From positions 361,380-425,379 of the forward strand of contig NZ_JAIMIC010000003.1 of assembly GCF_019966545.1 (NCBI RefSeq): a stretch of 64,000 nucleotides of DNA. Reading direction: 5' to 3'. Positions 6,799 to 16,176 of this stretch are shown one piece after another. Numbering within the stretch: the first letter of the stretch is position 1; the number at the start of each line of letters is the position of its first letter. A model generated the notes under the pieces. That model saw nothing but the letters and a program-made list of their open reading frames with translations. It was not told the origin of the DNA and made no database searches. The translations under genes were made by a program, and so were the position numbers. The stretch comes from Heliomarina baculiformis (lineage in GTDB: Bacteria; Pseudomonadota; Alphaproteobacteria; Rhodobacterales; Rhodobacteraceae).

Positions 6799-9684
6799 TC
6801 AGGCGTGGTAATGGGCGACGGCGGCTTTCAGTTCGGGAAAGGTCTGGATCGAGCCGAGCCGGTCGCCGGGAAGCTTGACCTTGAGAGTCTGGTCGATTTC
6901 CATCGCCAGTTTCAGGTGGCCAAGACTGTCCCAGTGTTCGACCGTATCCATGCTGGCCTGCGAGAGATCTGCCTCAGGGTCCAGCTTGAACATCTTGCGG
7001 AACAGGGTTTCGAGCCGGATTTGCATCTCCGGGGCAAGCTCGGCCCCGGCGGTCGACGCGGGCACCGGTTTGTCCGGAGACATCGGTGCAGGCATAGGAC
7101 GGGGGGCGGGTTTGCTGCTGCCGTTGCGCTTGGGCGCGGGTTTCGGGGCGGGGTCCTCGACCTCGGCCGGGGGCGGTGCCTCGCCTTCGGTCACGGTGAA
7201 ATAGGCGGGTACCTCGGGGACGGTTTCGCCGAGATCCTGCCGGTAGAGGCCGCCGGCGCCCTGCTCGACCGGGCTGGTCACGGGGGCAAGGCCGGATTTG
7301 GAGAAGACATCGCGCACCGGCGTGTTGCGCGGGGCTTCGATCACCTGCCCGATCAGCGCCGGGGCGTCTTTCTGAGCCACATGCGCCGCTGCCCAGGCCA
7401 CGATGGCCTGCTCCACGGTGCGCCCGAGCACCCGGCAGCTCAGCAACAGGCTGTCGACCCACCAGGGGCCGTCCTCGGCATGTTCGGTGACGGCGGTGTC
7501 CTGCGGATAGGCCGCAGCCATGGCCGCGCCGGGCCGCAGCACGATGACGCCCATGAGTTCATAGGGGGAGTACCGGTCGGAGAGGCCGATGGCGAAGATC
7601 TCGCCGCCCTCTTCCTGAATCTGCGCGAGGGCACCGGCATCGTGGCGGCGCAGGGTCGCGTTGAACTGGTTGGTCTTGGCAAACAGCTGCAGCACGCGTT
7701 TCTGGTTGCCCGGCCCATAGGGTTCGAAGGTCAGCCGCATGTCGAGATCGCTGTAGAAATCCTCGATATTCTGGAATTCGCGCTTGGCGGCGGTGATCTT
7801 GGCACGGGTGCTGTACTGGCGGGTGCGCTTGAGATCGCTTTCGGTCAGTTCGACACATTCGAGGAAGGGGTTGGTCAGCAGCCAGCCGGCCAGGTCTTCG
7901 GGCTTGTCCGGGAAGGGCGGCACGATGATGCCGGGAATGTTCTTGCGGACTTTCTCACGCTCGACCGGGTTGTCGTCGATGAACATGGCATTGGCGGTGC
8001 CGAGGCCGATTTCATCCAACATCTCCTGAATGCCCATGGCCTTTTCGGTCCAGCCGATGCGATGGGCCACGATATCGTCGGGGCGCAGGACCATCTCGGG
8101 ATGTTCCGAGATCATGGTGAGGGCGAGATCCTCGTCGTTCTTGCTGGCGACGGCAAGGGCAATGCCGCGCTGGGTCAGCGCCTTCAGCGCCTGCTGGAAG
8201 GCCTGGTAGGCCGAGCCGGGATAGGCGCCGCCGATGTCGAGACCTTCCATTCCGTCCTCGCCCAGCACGCCGCCCCAGAGGGTATTGTCGAGATCGAGGA
8301 TCAGGATGCGTGCGCTCTGTCCGCGCAAGGACAGGAGGCCGCCCATGACGCGGCGGGCCAGATGCGCGCCGAAAGCGGTGCTGAAGGGGACGCGCCCCAT
8401 GTGCCAGAAGGTGCCGGGGTCGGCGGCGGCGCGGCCGACTTCGCTGATCATGTCGGCGGTATCGAGCAGGTAGATGTCGGAATGCTTCGCGATTTCCTCG
8501 GCCAGCAGCGCATTGGCGCGTGCCAGCAGGGCTGTGATCCCGCGGGGACTCGCCGCATCGGCAAGCCCGAGCGAGGAGCGTTCGAGCGGGGCGAGCGCGG
8601 TCACGAAGACCGGACCGCGCAGCTTGCTGCGGGCACCCCTGATCAGCTCCATCATCGGCTGCAGGGCATCGTTCAGATAGGTGTCACGGTCTGCTTCGGT
8701 CAGCGAGAGCGGGGCGTTGAAGACCTCGTGCAGCAGATCTTCGGCCCGTTCCACGATAAGCGTGGCCATCGGACCGTCGCCACCGGCGCTCAGCAGGGGG
8801 GAGTCCTCTTGCAGAAGTTCCATGCGGGCCTGACCGAAGGGCGGGACATGGGGGGTGATCTTCAGTCCGGTTGCCTCGCCTTCCTCGGTGAAGTTCATCG
8901 CGAGATAGTCGAGATTGGCGGAACCGAGCAGCGCGATGGTGCCCAGCTCGCGGGGTTCCTGCAGAATGGTTTCCTCGAGCCCGGCGGTTTCGGCAGGGTC
9001 CGTGGTTGCAACGGGATCGGCTGTCGCGACTGTCGCGGAGGCTGCGGGCTGCGGGGCGGGCTCTTCCTCGGTTTTGGCCGGGCTGCGGGCGATGCTGTAG
9101 ACCTGTGCGGGGTTGCCCATGACCGTGGCCCCGGCGGGCACATCGGTGATGACCAGTGCATTGCCCCCGATCTTGGCGCCTTCGCCGATATGGATCGCCC
9201 CGGCGATGCAGGCCCCTGCCCCGATGTCGACGCCCTTGGCGATGATCGGAAGATCGGCGTTGCGCCAGGTCTGGCCGACCCCGATTGTCGTGTTCTGGCG
9301 CAGATGCACATCGTCGCCGATGGCACGGGCCCCGACGATCATGCCGGAATGGTGCCAGAGCCGGACCCGGCGGCCGATCTTGACGGTGTACCAGAGCGAA
9401 ATACCGGTCATCCATTCGATCAGCTTGAACAGGACGCGGTAGAGCAGCGTGCAGGGCGCGCGAATGATCTTGGGCTGGCCCATCCGCCAGTTGCCGAAAC
9501 GGTGTACGAAAAGCGCCCAGAACCCCTGTTCGAACAGTTTGCGCTCATGGGTGCGGAAATCTTCGGCGACCAAGGCCCAGAACCCGATATCCGGGGGGTT
9601 CTCGTTCTTGCGGCCGCGTTCGGTGACGGGGGGAATACCCATTTCCGCTTCGGCTTTCCTGTATGCCTCTGATTCGTGAGTCAT
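6799..9684 (-). CDS. three-part fusion: CysE-like acyltransferase, FkbH-type HAD enzyme, acyl carrier protein
   Basis: This protein has 961 residues from the ATG at 9684, preceded by AGGGGA. A TTG six codons upstream lacks a ribosome site. Residues 30-197 resemble serine acetyltransferase: a helical N-terminus, then left-handed beta-helix hexapeptides ending in GNPAQVYSI. After a Pro/Ala-rich linker, 245-800 form an FkbH-type unit with an SGNH-like front part, the HAD motif LDLDNTLWGGVLGEDG (DLDNT at 464-468), FIDDNPVEREKVR, and the conserved C-terminal acyltransferase-like part. A second Pro/Lys-rich linker leads to a carrier domain with Ser920 in DSLGHLKL. FkbH enzymes load a glyceryl unit from 1,3-bisphosphoglycerate onto a carrier protein. 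I infer that the N-terminal domain passes this or a related acyl group to a sugar. The single-chain arrangement is unusual. Confidence 0.85.
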   Translation of the reverse strand: MTHESEAYRKAEAEMGIPPVTERGRKNENPPDIGFWALVAEDFRTHERKLFEQGFWALFVHRFGNWRMGQPKIIRAPCTLLYRVLFKLIEWMTGISLWYTVKIGRRVRLWHHSGMIVGARAIGDDVHLRQNTTIGVGQTWRNADLPIIAKGVDIGAGACIAGAIHIGEGAKIGGNALVITDVPAGATVMGNPAQVYSIARSPAKTEEEPAPQPAASATVATADPVATTDPAETAGLEETILQEPRELGTIALLGSANLDYLAMNFTEEGEATGLKITPHVPPFGQARMELLQEDSPLLSAGGDGPMATLIVERAEDLLHEVFNAPLSLTEADRDTYLNDALQPMMELIRGARSKLRGPVFVTALAPLERSSLGLADAASPRGITALLARANALLAEEIAKHSDIYLLDTADMISEVGRAAADPGTFWHMGRVPFSTAFGAHLARRVMGGLLSLRGQSARILILDLDNTLWGGVLGEDGMEGLDIGGAYPGSAYQAFQQALKALTQRGIALAVASKNDEDLALTMISEHPEMVLRPDDIVAHRIGWTEKAMGIQEMLDEIGLGTANAMFIDDNPVEREKVRKNIPGIIVPPFPDKPEDLAGWLLTNPFLECVELTESDLKRTRQYSTRAKITAAKREFQNIEDFYSDLDMRLTFEPYGPGNQKRVLQLFAKTNQFNATLRRHDAGALAQIQEEGGEIFAIGLSDRYSPYELMGVIVLRPGAAMAAAYPQDTAVTEHAEDGPWWVDSLLLSCRVLGRTVEQAIVAWAAAHVAQKDAPALIGQVIEAPRNTPVRDVFSKSGLAPVTSPVEQGAGGLYRQDLGETVPEVPAYFTVTEGEAPPPAEVEDPAPKPAPKRNGSSKPAPRPMPAPMSPDKPVPASTAGAELAPEMQIRLETLFRKMFKLDPEADLSQASMDTVEHWDSLGHLKLAMEIDQTLKVKLPGDRLGSIQTFPELKAAVAHYHA

Positions 9685-9795
9685 ACGCACATCCCCTGGC
9701 AAACCATTAACAAATTCCTTCTCGGGGGGATGTACTCCACGGGACCTTCTTCATCAACTCTGTCGAGGGGCCGGAGGGTTCTGAGGAGCCAACTG

Positions 9796-10824
9796 TTACC
9801 TCTTCGCCCGGGGATCGGGCGTGGTGGCGGTTTCCGCGGCGGGCGGGGGCGACAGGCGGGCCAGCAGCGTGGCCGAGGCGAGATCGCCGAGATAGTGTTC
9901 GGGACGCGAGGTGGCGCGGCCGCGCAGGCGGCGCTGCAGGTCGCCAATCCAGTGCGCCGCGATTTTCAGCAGCGCCGTCACCCGGGTATAGAACGCGCCG
10001 TGGTTCTTGGAGAAATACCGCGCCCAGGCCTGGAACCAGTAGGCGGGCATGCGGCCCCGGGCGACGTTCTTGCCGACGATCCCGGTGGCGGCCCCGGCGA
10101 TATGGCGGACACGGGCGTCGGGGGCGTGCCAGCTCTGCCAGCCGAGGGCCGCGCCGCTGCGCATGTAATCGACCTCTTCGTAATAGAGGAAATAGCCGTC
10201 ATCCATGTTGCCAAGCGCCTCGAGGGTGTCGGTCCGGATCAGCAGGGCGGTGCCGGTGACCCAGTCTGCGCGCACCGGGGCGGTGCTGTCGGGGATGGTC
10301 GAGCGGAAGTGGCGGGCGAAGAAATCGATACCGAGCGCGCCAAACACCTCGCCCCCCATCGAGGGAAAGTTGAAGGCGGCGACCCAGCTGCTGCCATCGG
10401 GGTTTTCGATCCGGGGACCGACAAAGCCGATTTTGTCATTGCCGTTCATGACCCGCATCATCTCGGCCAGCGCGCCGGGCAGCACCTCGGCATCGGGGTT
10501 CAGCAGCAAGACCGCATCGGGACGCCATCCGAGCCCCGGCAATTCGGCGAAAGCGACATTGTTGCCGGCGGCAAAACCGCCATTCACCGGGCTGCGCAAC
10601 AGCCGGAGGCGGGCCGTTTCGCCCTGCGCCTCGGGAAAGGCGCGCAGGCCCTCGGCCAGGGCATCGGCATCGTTGCCGGGCGAGGCATTGTCGACGATGA
10701 AAATCTGGCTTTCGGCAAAGCCGGACAATTCCGAGAGCAGGGCGGGAAGCGCATCCAGAACCAGGGCCGAGGTGCCGTAATTGACGATGATGACGACCAG
10801 GCGGCCTTGGGAACTTTCGTTCAT
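9796..10824 (-). CDS. GT2 family glycosyltransferase
   Basis: The 342-residue protein starts at the ATG at 10824, behind GAGAAGA. The reading frame extends a further 28 codons upstream but without family similarity. The N-terminal GT-A fold is shown by VVIIVNYGTSALVLDALPAL, then FIVDNASPGNDADAL and a DAVLLLNPDAEV metal-binding region. This organisation matches rhamnosyl and related GT2 transferases that extend lipid-linked oligosaccharides on the cytoplasmic face. It sits upstream of the CysE/FkbH/ACP fusion on the same strand and divergent from the oxidoreductase at 11039. Donor sugar is unknown. Confidence 0.85.
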   Translation of the reverse strand: MNESSQGRLVVIIVNYGTSALVLDALPALLSELSGFAESQIFIVDNASPGNDADALAEGLRAFPEAQGETARLRLLRSPVNGGFAAGNNVAFAELPGLGWRPDAVLLLNPDAEVLPGALAEMMRVMNGNDKIGFVGPRIENPDGSSWVAAFNFPSMGGEVFGALGIDFFARHFRSTIPDSTAPVRADWVTGTALLIRTDTLEALGNMDDGYFLYYEEVDYMRSGAALGWQSWHAPDARVRHIAGAATGIVGKNVARGRMPAYWFQAWARYFSKNHGAFYTRVTALLKIAAHWIGDLQRRLRGRATSRPEHYLGDLASATLLARLSPPPAAETATTPDPRAKR

Positions 10825-11038
10825 GTGGGGTCTTCTCTCGATCGGCTTGGAAATCGTATGTGCAAACAGGCCTACCAATACTGCGGTGCAATGTGCTTTC
10901 ACAAGCATCTAACCAAATGGTTTTGCTCTTTTACCTGCCAAAGCCCGCGTAATATTCACCGGAGCGTCTTTGACACTCACCGGTATTCGGATATGGGAAA
11001 GAGAACGCGTTTCCTGGCCCCGGCATAGTGGACTCTTA
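10825..11038. promoter_or_regulatory. divergent intergenic region
   Basis: This 214-base gap separates the minus-strand GT2 gene from the plus-strand operon that begins at 11039. It must carry the promoter of the main polymer-assembly operon (11039-18590). It is locally AT-richer around 10900-10940. No specific sigma-factor motif could be assigned. Confidence 0.35.
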
Positions 11039-12130
11039 ATGACTGATTACCGCTCCGGACCTTTTCGTTGGGCCATCCTGGGCACCGGCAGCGTCTCCCG
11101 CAAATTTGCTCTCGATCTGCGCCAGCTTGGCGGCGCGGCGGAGATCGCCTGCGTGGCATCCCGCGGCCCTGAAAACGCACGCCGTTTCGCGGATACTTTC
11201 GGCGGCGCGCCGGTGGCGGATTACGAAGCGGCCGCCGTGGCCGATGTGGATGCGCTCTATATCGCGACGCCCCCTGCCCTGCATGAACCTCATGCGCTGA
11301 TGGGTATCCGGGCGGGCAAGGCGGTGCTGGTCGAAAAACCCTTTGCCTCGGATGCGGGAGCCGCCCGTCGGATCGCCGCCGAGGCCCGGGCGCAGGGGGT
11401 TTTCTGCATGGAGGCGCTCTGGACCCGGTTCCAGCCACTGGCCGGGGAAATCCGGTCGCTTGTCGCAAGCGGGAAACTGGGTGAAATCCGGGGTTTCGAT
11501 GCCCGTTTCATGGGTGCCAACCGGCCCGATTCCGGGGTGAGCCTGTTTGACCCCGAGCAGGGCGGCGCGCTGATCCATCGCGGTATCTACCCGCTGTCGA
11601 TGGCGCATTTCCTGCTGGGTCCGGTGGCCGAGATGCAGAGCATGGCACGGCTTGGCGAGGCGGGGGTCGACGAGGACAGCGTCCTGATCCTGCGCCATGA
11701 GAGCGGCGCGCTGTCCACCCTGCGCGCCAGCCTGCGCGCGGCTGGCCCCGAGGGCGCGACGCTCTGGGGTACGGCGGGCACGCTGCATATCGAGGGGCCG
11801 ATCTGGCGTCCGACCGGAGCGCTGTTGCAGCCGGTTACCGCCGCCGGGGCGCCAGGCGCGCCAAGGCGGCTCGAGGCGTTCCGCGAAAGCCATGCGGGGC
11901 AGCGGATCTCGCACCGGCTTGGGCAGATCAGGAAACTGGTGCGGCGCAGCGGCACCCGGGTCAGCGCCCCGGTGGCGGGCAATGGCTATCATTATGAGGC
12001 ACAGGCGGTGATGCAGGCGGTCGCCAAGAGGCTGACCGAGGAACCGCGCATGACACTGGATGACAGTATCGCTCTTGTAGAACTGATGGACCGCGCCCGG
12101 GCGCTCTGGGCACCGGAGGCGCGCTCATGA
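11039..12130 (+). CDS. Gfo/Idh/MocA family oxidoreductase
   Basis: The protein has 363 residues from the ATG at 11039. An in-frame start at 10970 would add 23 unrelated residues. The Rossmann motif GTGSVS is at 15-20, the NAD(P)-binding strand continues through DALYIATPP, and the family EKP motif is at 99-101 (VLVEKPFASD). Such enzymes oxidise or reduce sugar hydroxyls, and in polysaccharide loci often act on UDP-sugars at C3 or C4. It is the first gene of a six-gene plus-strand operon and overlaps the next oxidoreductase by four bases (ATGA), so the two are probably co-translated and may act in sequence. Confidence 0.88.
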   Translation: MTDYRSGPFRWAILGTGSVSRKFALDLRQLGGAAEIACVASRGPENARRFADTFGGAPVADYEAAAVADVDALYIATPPALHEPHALMGIRAGKAVLVEKPFASDAGAARRIAAEARAQGVFCMEALWTRFQPLAGEIRSLVASGKLGEIRGFDARFMGANRPDSGVSLFDPEQGGALIHRGIYPLSMAHFLLGPVAEMQSMARLGEAGVDEDSVLILRHESGALSTLRASLRAAGPEGATLWGTAGTLHIEGPIWRPTGALLQPVTAAGAPGAPRRLEAFRESHAGQRISHRLGQIRKLVRRSGTRVSAPVAGNGYHYEAQAVMQAVAKRLTEEPRMTLDDSIALVELMDRARALWAPEARS

Positions 12131-13428
12131 AAATCGGTGTGATCGGCTGCGGTTATGTTTTTGATCATTACATGACCACACTGGCCCAGCATCCCGGGCT
12201 GGAAATCGCTGGGGTTGCCGACCGCAACCAAGAGCGCGCGGCGCAGGTGGGGGCCTATTACGGGCTGCACGTCTATCCCGACAGCGCCGCCCTGCTGGCC
12301 GATCCCGAAATTGAAATCGTCGCCAATTTCACCTCGATCGAAAGCCATGACGCGGTCAGCCGTGCGGCGCTCGAGGCGGGCAAGCATGTCTATTCGGAAA
12401 AGCCGCTGGTCACCGATATGGAGGCCGCCCATGCCCTGGCCGATCTGGCCGCGAAAAAGGGGCTGCGGCTTTCCTGTGCGCCCTCGAACGCGCTCAGCCC
12501 CACGGTGCAGACCCTGTGGAAGGCGATCCGCGACAGGGCGGTGGGCGATGTGCGCATGGTCTATGCGGAATTCGACGACAACCCGGTCTACCTGCTGAAG
12601 CCCGAGACATGGATCTCGCGCTCGGGCGCGCCATGGCCCTATCTGCATGAATACGAAATGGGCTGCACATGGGAGCATGTGGGTTATCACCTGACATGGA
12701 TGTGCGCGATCTTCGGGCCGGTCCGCTCGGTCACCGCCTTTTCCAAGGCGACCCTGCCCGACAAGACGGACGAGCCGCTTTCGCCCGCCGATACGCCGGA
12801 CTTTTCGGTGGCCTGTCTCGATTTCGAAAGCGGCGTGGTCGGGCGTATCACCTGTTCCATCGCCGGGCCGACCGATCACCGGATGCGGGTGATCGGCAAC
12901 GAGGGCGTGGTCAGTGCCGATACCTATCGCGACTATCATTGCCCGGTCTATCTGGAGCCGTTCAATTCCGTCGCGCTGAAGGCGCGCAATCTTCTGATGG
13001 TGCGGGAAAGCTCTTTCCTGCAGGGGCTGTTCGGCGTGGGCGGGCGGCGCGTGCCGCTGGCCGAAAGCCCGGCCCCCGGCGCAGACAGGATCCATCGCCC
13101 GCAAGGCAGCTGGCTGTCGCCGAAATACTGGATCGCCCGGATGCGTAAGGCACAGCGCGGCCAGCAGGACAAATGTATCGGCCTTGCCGAGCTGGCTGAG
13201 GCCATCGAACAGGACCGGGCGCATTTTCCCGCCCCCGATTTCACCCTGCACCTGACCGAGCTGACGCTTGCCATACAGGGCGCCGGACCCGATGGTGCCA
13301 GCCAAAAACTGACAACCCGCTTTGACCCGCTGCCGCTTCCCGAACGGACCCGCCGTGCGGGGCCCGATTACAAGAACCTGCGCCGGCCTTCCCTGTTGGC
13401 CGGGCTTCTCTTGGCGCGCCGCGGCTGA
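12127..13428 (+). CDS. Gfo/Idh/MocA family oxidoreductase
   Basis: This 433-residue protein begins with the nucleotide-binding motif VIGCGYVFDHY and has EKP at 91-93 (HVYSEKPLVTD). The C-terminal substrate domain carries the YLHEYEMGCTWEHVGYHLTWM run, where the histidines are likely catalytic. It is longer than the upstream oxidoreductase and clearly different from it, so the pair is not a simple duplication. Its start overlaps the previous stop by four bases. Together with the WbpA-like dehydrogenase at 16177 it could modify an NDP-uronic acid in the manner of WbpB, but no aminotransferase or acetyltransferase partner of that pathway is seen here. Confidence 0.87.
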   Translation: MKIGVIGCGYVFDHYMTTLAQHPGLEIAGVADRNQERAAQVGAYYGLHVYPDSAALLADPEIEIVANFTSIESHDAVSRAALEAGKHVYSEKPLVTDMEAAHALADLAAKKGLRLSCAPSNALSPTVQTLWKAIRDRAVGDVRMVYAEFDDNPVYLLKPETWISRSGAPWPYLHEYEMGCTWEHVGYHLTWMCAIFGPVRSVTAFSKATLPDKTDEPLSPADTPDFSVACLDFESGVVGRITCSIAGPTDHRMRVIGNEGVVSADTYRDYHCPVYLEPFNSVALKARNLLMVRESSFLQGLFGVGGRRVPLAESPAPGADRIHRPQGSWLSPKYWIARMRKAQRGQQDKCIGLAELAEAIEQDRAHFPAPDFTLHLTELTLAIQGAGPDGASQKLTTRFDPLPLPERTRRAGPDYKNLRRPSLLAGLLLARRG

Positions 13429-13434
13429 GACCTG

Positions 13435-14733
13435 ATGACGAAGAATCCCATGCCCCAAAGTCCCGCCCTGCCCCGAGTCGCCTATCTGACCGGGCAATAT
13501 CCCGAGGTCTCGCTGACCTTCATCCTGCGCGAGGTCGAGGCGCTGCGGGCGCTTGGCATGGATGTGCGCACCTGTTCGATCCGCCGCACGCCGCCCGAAC
13601 AACATCCCGGCCCGGCCGAGAAGGAAGCCGCGCGCACCACCTTTCACGTGCTGGAAGCAGTGCGCAATCCGCTGCGCCTGATCGGCGCGCAGCTGGCGCT
13701 GCTGCGCCATCCGGGGCGCTATTTCGGGGCGCTGGCCTTGGCGCTGAAAATGCGCTCGCCCGGGATCAAGTCGCTGCTTTACCAGCTGATCTTCTTTACC
13801 GAGGCCACGGTGCTTGCGCGCCATCTGAGCCGCGAGGGGGTGCAGCATCTGCACAATCATTTCACCTTTGGCAGCGCCACGGTGGCCATGTTGGTCTCAA
13901 AACTTATCGACATCCCGTTCAGCTTTACCCTGCACGGGCCGGCCGACCTGCTGGAACCCTATCGCTGGCGCATCGATGAAAAGACCGCCCGGGCGCGGTT
14001 CGTGGCGGCGATCAGTCATTACGCGCGCAGCCAGATCATGTTCTTTTCCGATCCCGCCCATTGGGACAAGATCCGCATCATCCATTGCGGCGTCGAACCC
14101 GCGCTTTACCGCGAGGCGGCGGGAGAGGCGCTGCCGGCCAGAAAAGACGGAGAATTCCGCCTGCTTTTCGTGGGCCGCCTGGCCCCGGTCAAGGGGCTGC
14201 GCATCCTGTTGGAGGCTTTCGGAAAACTGGCCCCAGCGCTGCCGAACCTGCGGCTGGTGCTGGTTGGCGATGGTCCCGACCGGGCCAAGCTGGAAAAACT
14301 GGCCGCACCCTTCGGCGATCGCGTGACCTTTACCGGGTACCTGTCGCAGGCCGAGGTCGCCCGTGCCATGCAGTCGACCGATGCCTTCGTGCTCCCGAGC
14401 TTTGCCGAGGGCGTGCCGGTGGTGCTGATGGAGGCGCAGGCGAGTGGCAAGCCGGTTATCGCCACGCAGGTGGCGGGCGTCGGTGAGCTGGTCGAAGACG
14501 GGGTCAACGGCTTTATCGTCCCGCCCGGCGACATGCAGCGGCTTTCGGAGGCCATTCGCCGGCTCGCCGGTGATCCGGCGCTCTGCGCGCGCATGGGCGC
14601 GGCGGGACCGGACCGGGTGGCGGCGGATTTCGATATCACCACCGAAGCCGCCCGGCTGGCGCGGCTGTTCGCCGAGGGACCGGGGACCGGGGTGCGCCCA
14701 TCCCCGCGCCAAGAGGCTGCGCAAGAGCCGTGA
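13435..14733 (+). CDS. GT4 family glycosyltransferase
   Basis: This 432-residue protein has a GT-B fold. The N-terminal half contains HLHNHFTFGSATVA and FSFTLHGPADLL, and the C-terminal half has LLFVGRLAPVKGLRILLEAF and the E-x7-E type region around FVLPSFAEGVPVVLMEAQASGKPVIAT. This resembles colanic acid and exopolysaccharide EpsE/WcaL-type transferases. It lies six bases behind the second oxidoreductase, in the same operon. It is one of several GT4 proteins here; those at 17517, 30285 and 39120 are different enough to use other acceptors. Confidence 0.88.
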   Translation: MTKNPMPQSPALPRVAYLTGQYPEVSLTFILREVEALRALGMDVRTCSIRRTPPEQHPGPAEKEAARTTFHVLEAVRNPLRLIGAQLALLRHPGRYFGALALALKMRSPGIKSLLYQLIFFTEATVLARHLSREGVQHLHNHFTFGSATVAMLVSKLIDIPFSFTLHGPADLLEPYRWRIDEKTARARFVAAISHYARSQIMFFSDPAHWDKIRIIHCGVEPALYREAAGEALPARKDGEFRLLFVGRLAPVKGLRILLEAFGKLAPALPNLRLVLVGDGPDRAKLEKLAAPFGDRVTFTGYLSQAEVARAMQSTDAFVLPSFAEGVPVVLMEAQASGKPVIATQVAGVGELVEDGVNGFIVPPGDMQRLSEAIRRLAGDPALCARMGAAGPDRVAADFDITTEAARLARLFAEGPGTGVRPSPRQEAAQEP

Positions 14734-14791
14734 GAATGACTGTTGAGCATGGGCCGCAAGGCGTGGCCGGGGCATATTACGGGGTGGGATC

Positions 14792-16144
14792 GTGATGCGG
14801 ACCCCTTCGTGGCTGACCGGCCAGGGCATGAAGGCGCGCGCGCTGCGCGGCACCGGGATGACCGTTATTGCCACTGTGGGCACCAATGGCCTGCGGCTGG
14901 CCTCCAACCTCGTGCTCGCGCGTCTGCTGACGCCGGAAATATTCGGTCTGATGGCGCTGGCGAACGTGTTCCTGATCGGCCTGAAGATGTTTTCCGACAC
15001 GGGCGTGAAGACCTCGATCGTGCGCAGCCCGCGCGGGGACGAGGACATCTACCTGGATACGGCCTGGACGCTGCAGATCGGGCGGGGGTTCGTGATCTGG
15101 CTTGCGGCCTGCCTGCTGGCCTGGCCAGCGGCGCTGATCTACGATGAACCCGCGCTGATGATGATCCTGCCGGTGGCGGCGCTCAGCGTATTGATCGACG
15201 GTTTTTCTCCAACCAAGGTCGCGACCGCCAACCGGCACCTGCTGCTGGGGCGTGTCACCTGGATCAATCTGTCGACCCAGTTCATCCAGATCCTGATCAC
15301 CGTGGCCATCGCCTGGGTCTGGCCTTCGGTCTGGGCACTGGTCATCGGCGGGCTGATCGGCATTTTCATCACGGTGGGCGCGCGTTTCATCGCCCTGCCC
15401 GGGCGGGGCAACTGGTTTGCCTGGGAACGCGAGGCGGGGCGCGAGCTGATCACTTTCGGCAAGTTCATCCTGCTGGCCACCGGGTTCAGCTTTCTGATCG
15501 ACCAGAGCGACCGCATCATCCTTGGCGCGCAGATTTCTACCGCAGAACTGGGTGTTTACAGCATCGGCTACATGTTCGGATCGCTGCCGATCCTGCTTGG
15601 CGTGGCGGTCAGCGGCGCGATCATGATGCCGCTTTACCGCAGCAACCCGATTGCCGGGAACGCCGCGAACCGGACAAAGATCTTCCGGGCCCGGCGGATC
15701 GTGACCCTCGGGGCGTTGTCCTGCAGCTTTTTCCTGGCCTGTGCCGGGATCGCGCTGATCGACCTGCTTTACGACAGCCGCTATGCGCTGGCCGGCCCGA
15801 TCATCGTGCTGCTCAATGTCTGTCTCGTGCCGCGGCTGATCATGCTGGGCAGCGGTGCCGCGCTTTTGGCGGCGGGAGATTCACGGGCGCATTTCACGAC
15901 GATGACCAGCACGGCGCTGCTGCAGACCGGTCTGATGGTGCTGGGGGTGCTCTGGCTGGGTATTGCCGGGGTGCTGCTGGCGACATTCTTGGCCAATTTC
16001 CTGGTCATCCCGCTGCAGGCCTATTTCCTGAACCGTTATGAAAGCTGGGACCCAAAGGGGGACGCGATCCTGTTCAGCCTTGGCATGGTGCTGAACGGGC
16101 TGGCCTGCTGGTGGCACTGGGCGGATATCTTGAGGCTGTTCTAG
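14792..16144 (+). CDS. Wzx-type oligosaccharide flippase (MATE/MOP superfamily)
   Basis: This 450-residue, very hydrophobic protein has about twelve membrane segments. The N-terminal part has the polysaccharide-export pattern LRGTGMTVIATVGTNGLRLA then LVLARLLTPEIFGLMALANV, seen in PST/Wzx and lipopolysaccharide flippases. It would translocate the undecaprenyl-linked repeat unit to the periplasm. It sits between a GT4 gene and the WbpA-like dehydrogenase in the same operon, as expected for a Wzx/Wzy pathway. The next gene's true start lies 32 bases after this stop. Confidence 0.88.
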   Translation: MMRTPSWLTGQGMKARALRGTGMTVIATVGTNGLRLASNLVLARLLTPEIFGLMALANVFLIGLKMFSDTGVKTSIVRSPRGDEDIYLDTAWTLQIGRGFVIWLAACLLAWPAALIYDEPALMMILPVAALSVLIDGFSPTKVATANRHLLLGRVTWINLSTQFIQILITVAIAWVWPSVWALVIGGLIGIFITVGARFIALPGRGNWFAWEREAGRELITFGKFILLATGFSFLIDQSDRIILGAQISTAELGVYSIGYMFGSLPILLGVAVSGAIMMPLYRSNPIAGNAANRTKIFRARRIVTLGALSCSFFLACAGIALIDLLYDSRYALAGPIIVLLNVCLVPRLIMLGSGAALLAAGDSRAHFTTMTSTALLQTGLMVLGVLWLGIAGVLLATFLANFLVIPLQAYFLNRYESWDPKGDAILFSLGMVLNGLACWWHWADILRLF

Positions 16145-16176
16145 ACAGGTGGCGGGCGCACCGGGCAGGAAGTGAT

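Noticed and set aside
6736-9672. A 978-codon open frame on the plus strand antisense to the CysE/FkbH/ACP gene
   Set aside because: It is rich in Gly, Ala, Asp and His with no domain and mirrors a strongly supported gene on the other strand. Long antisense frames are common in GC-rich DNA.
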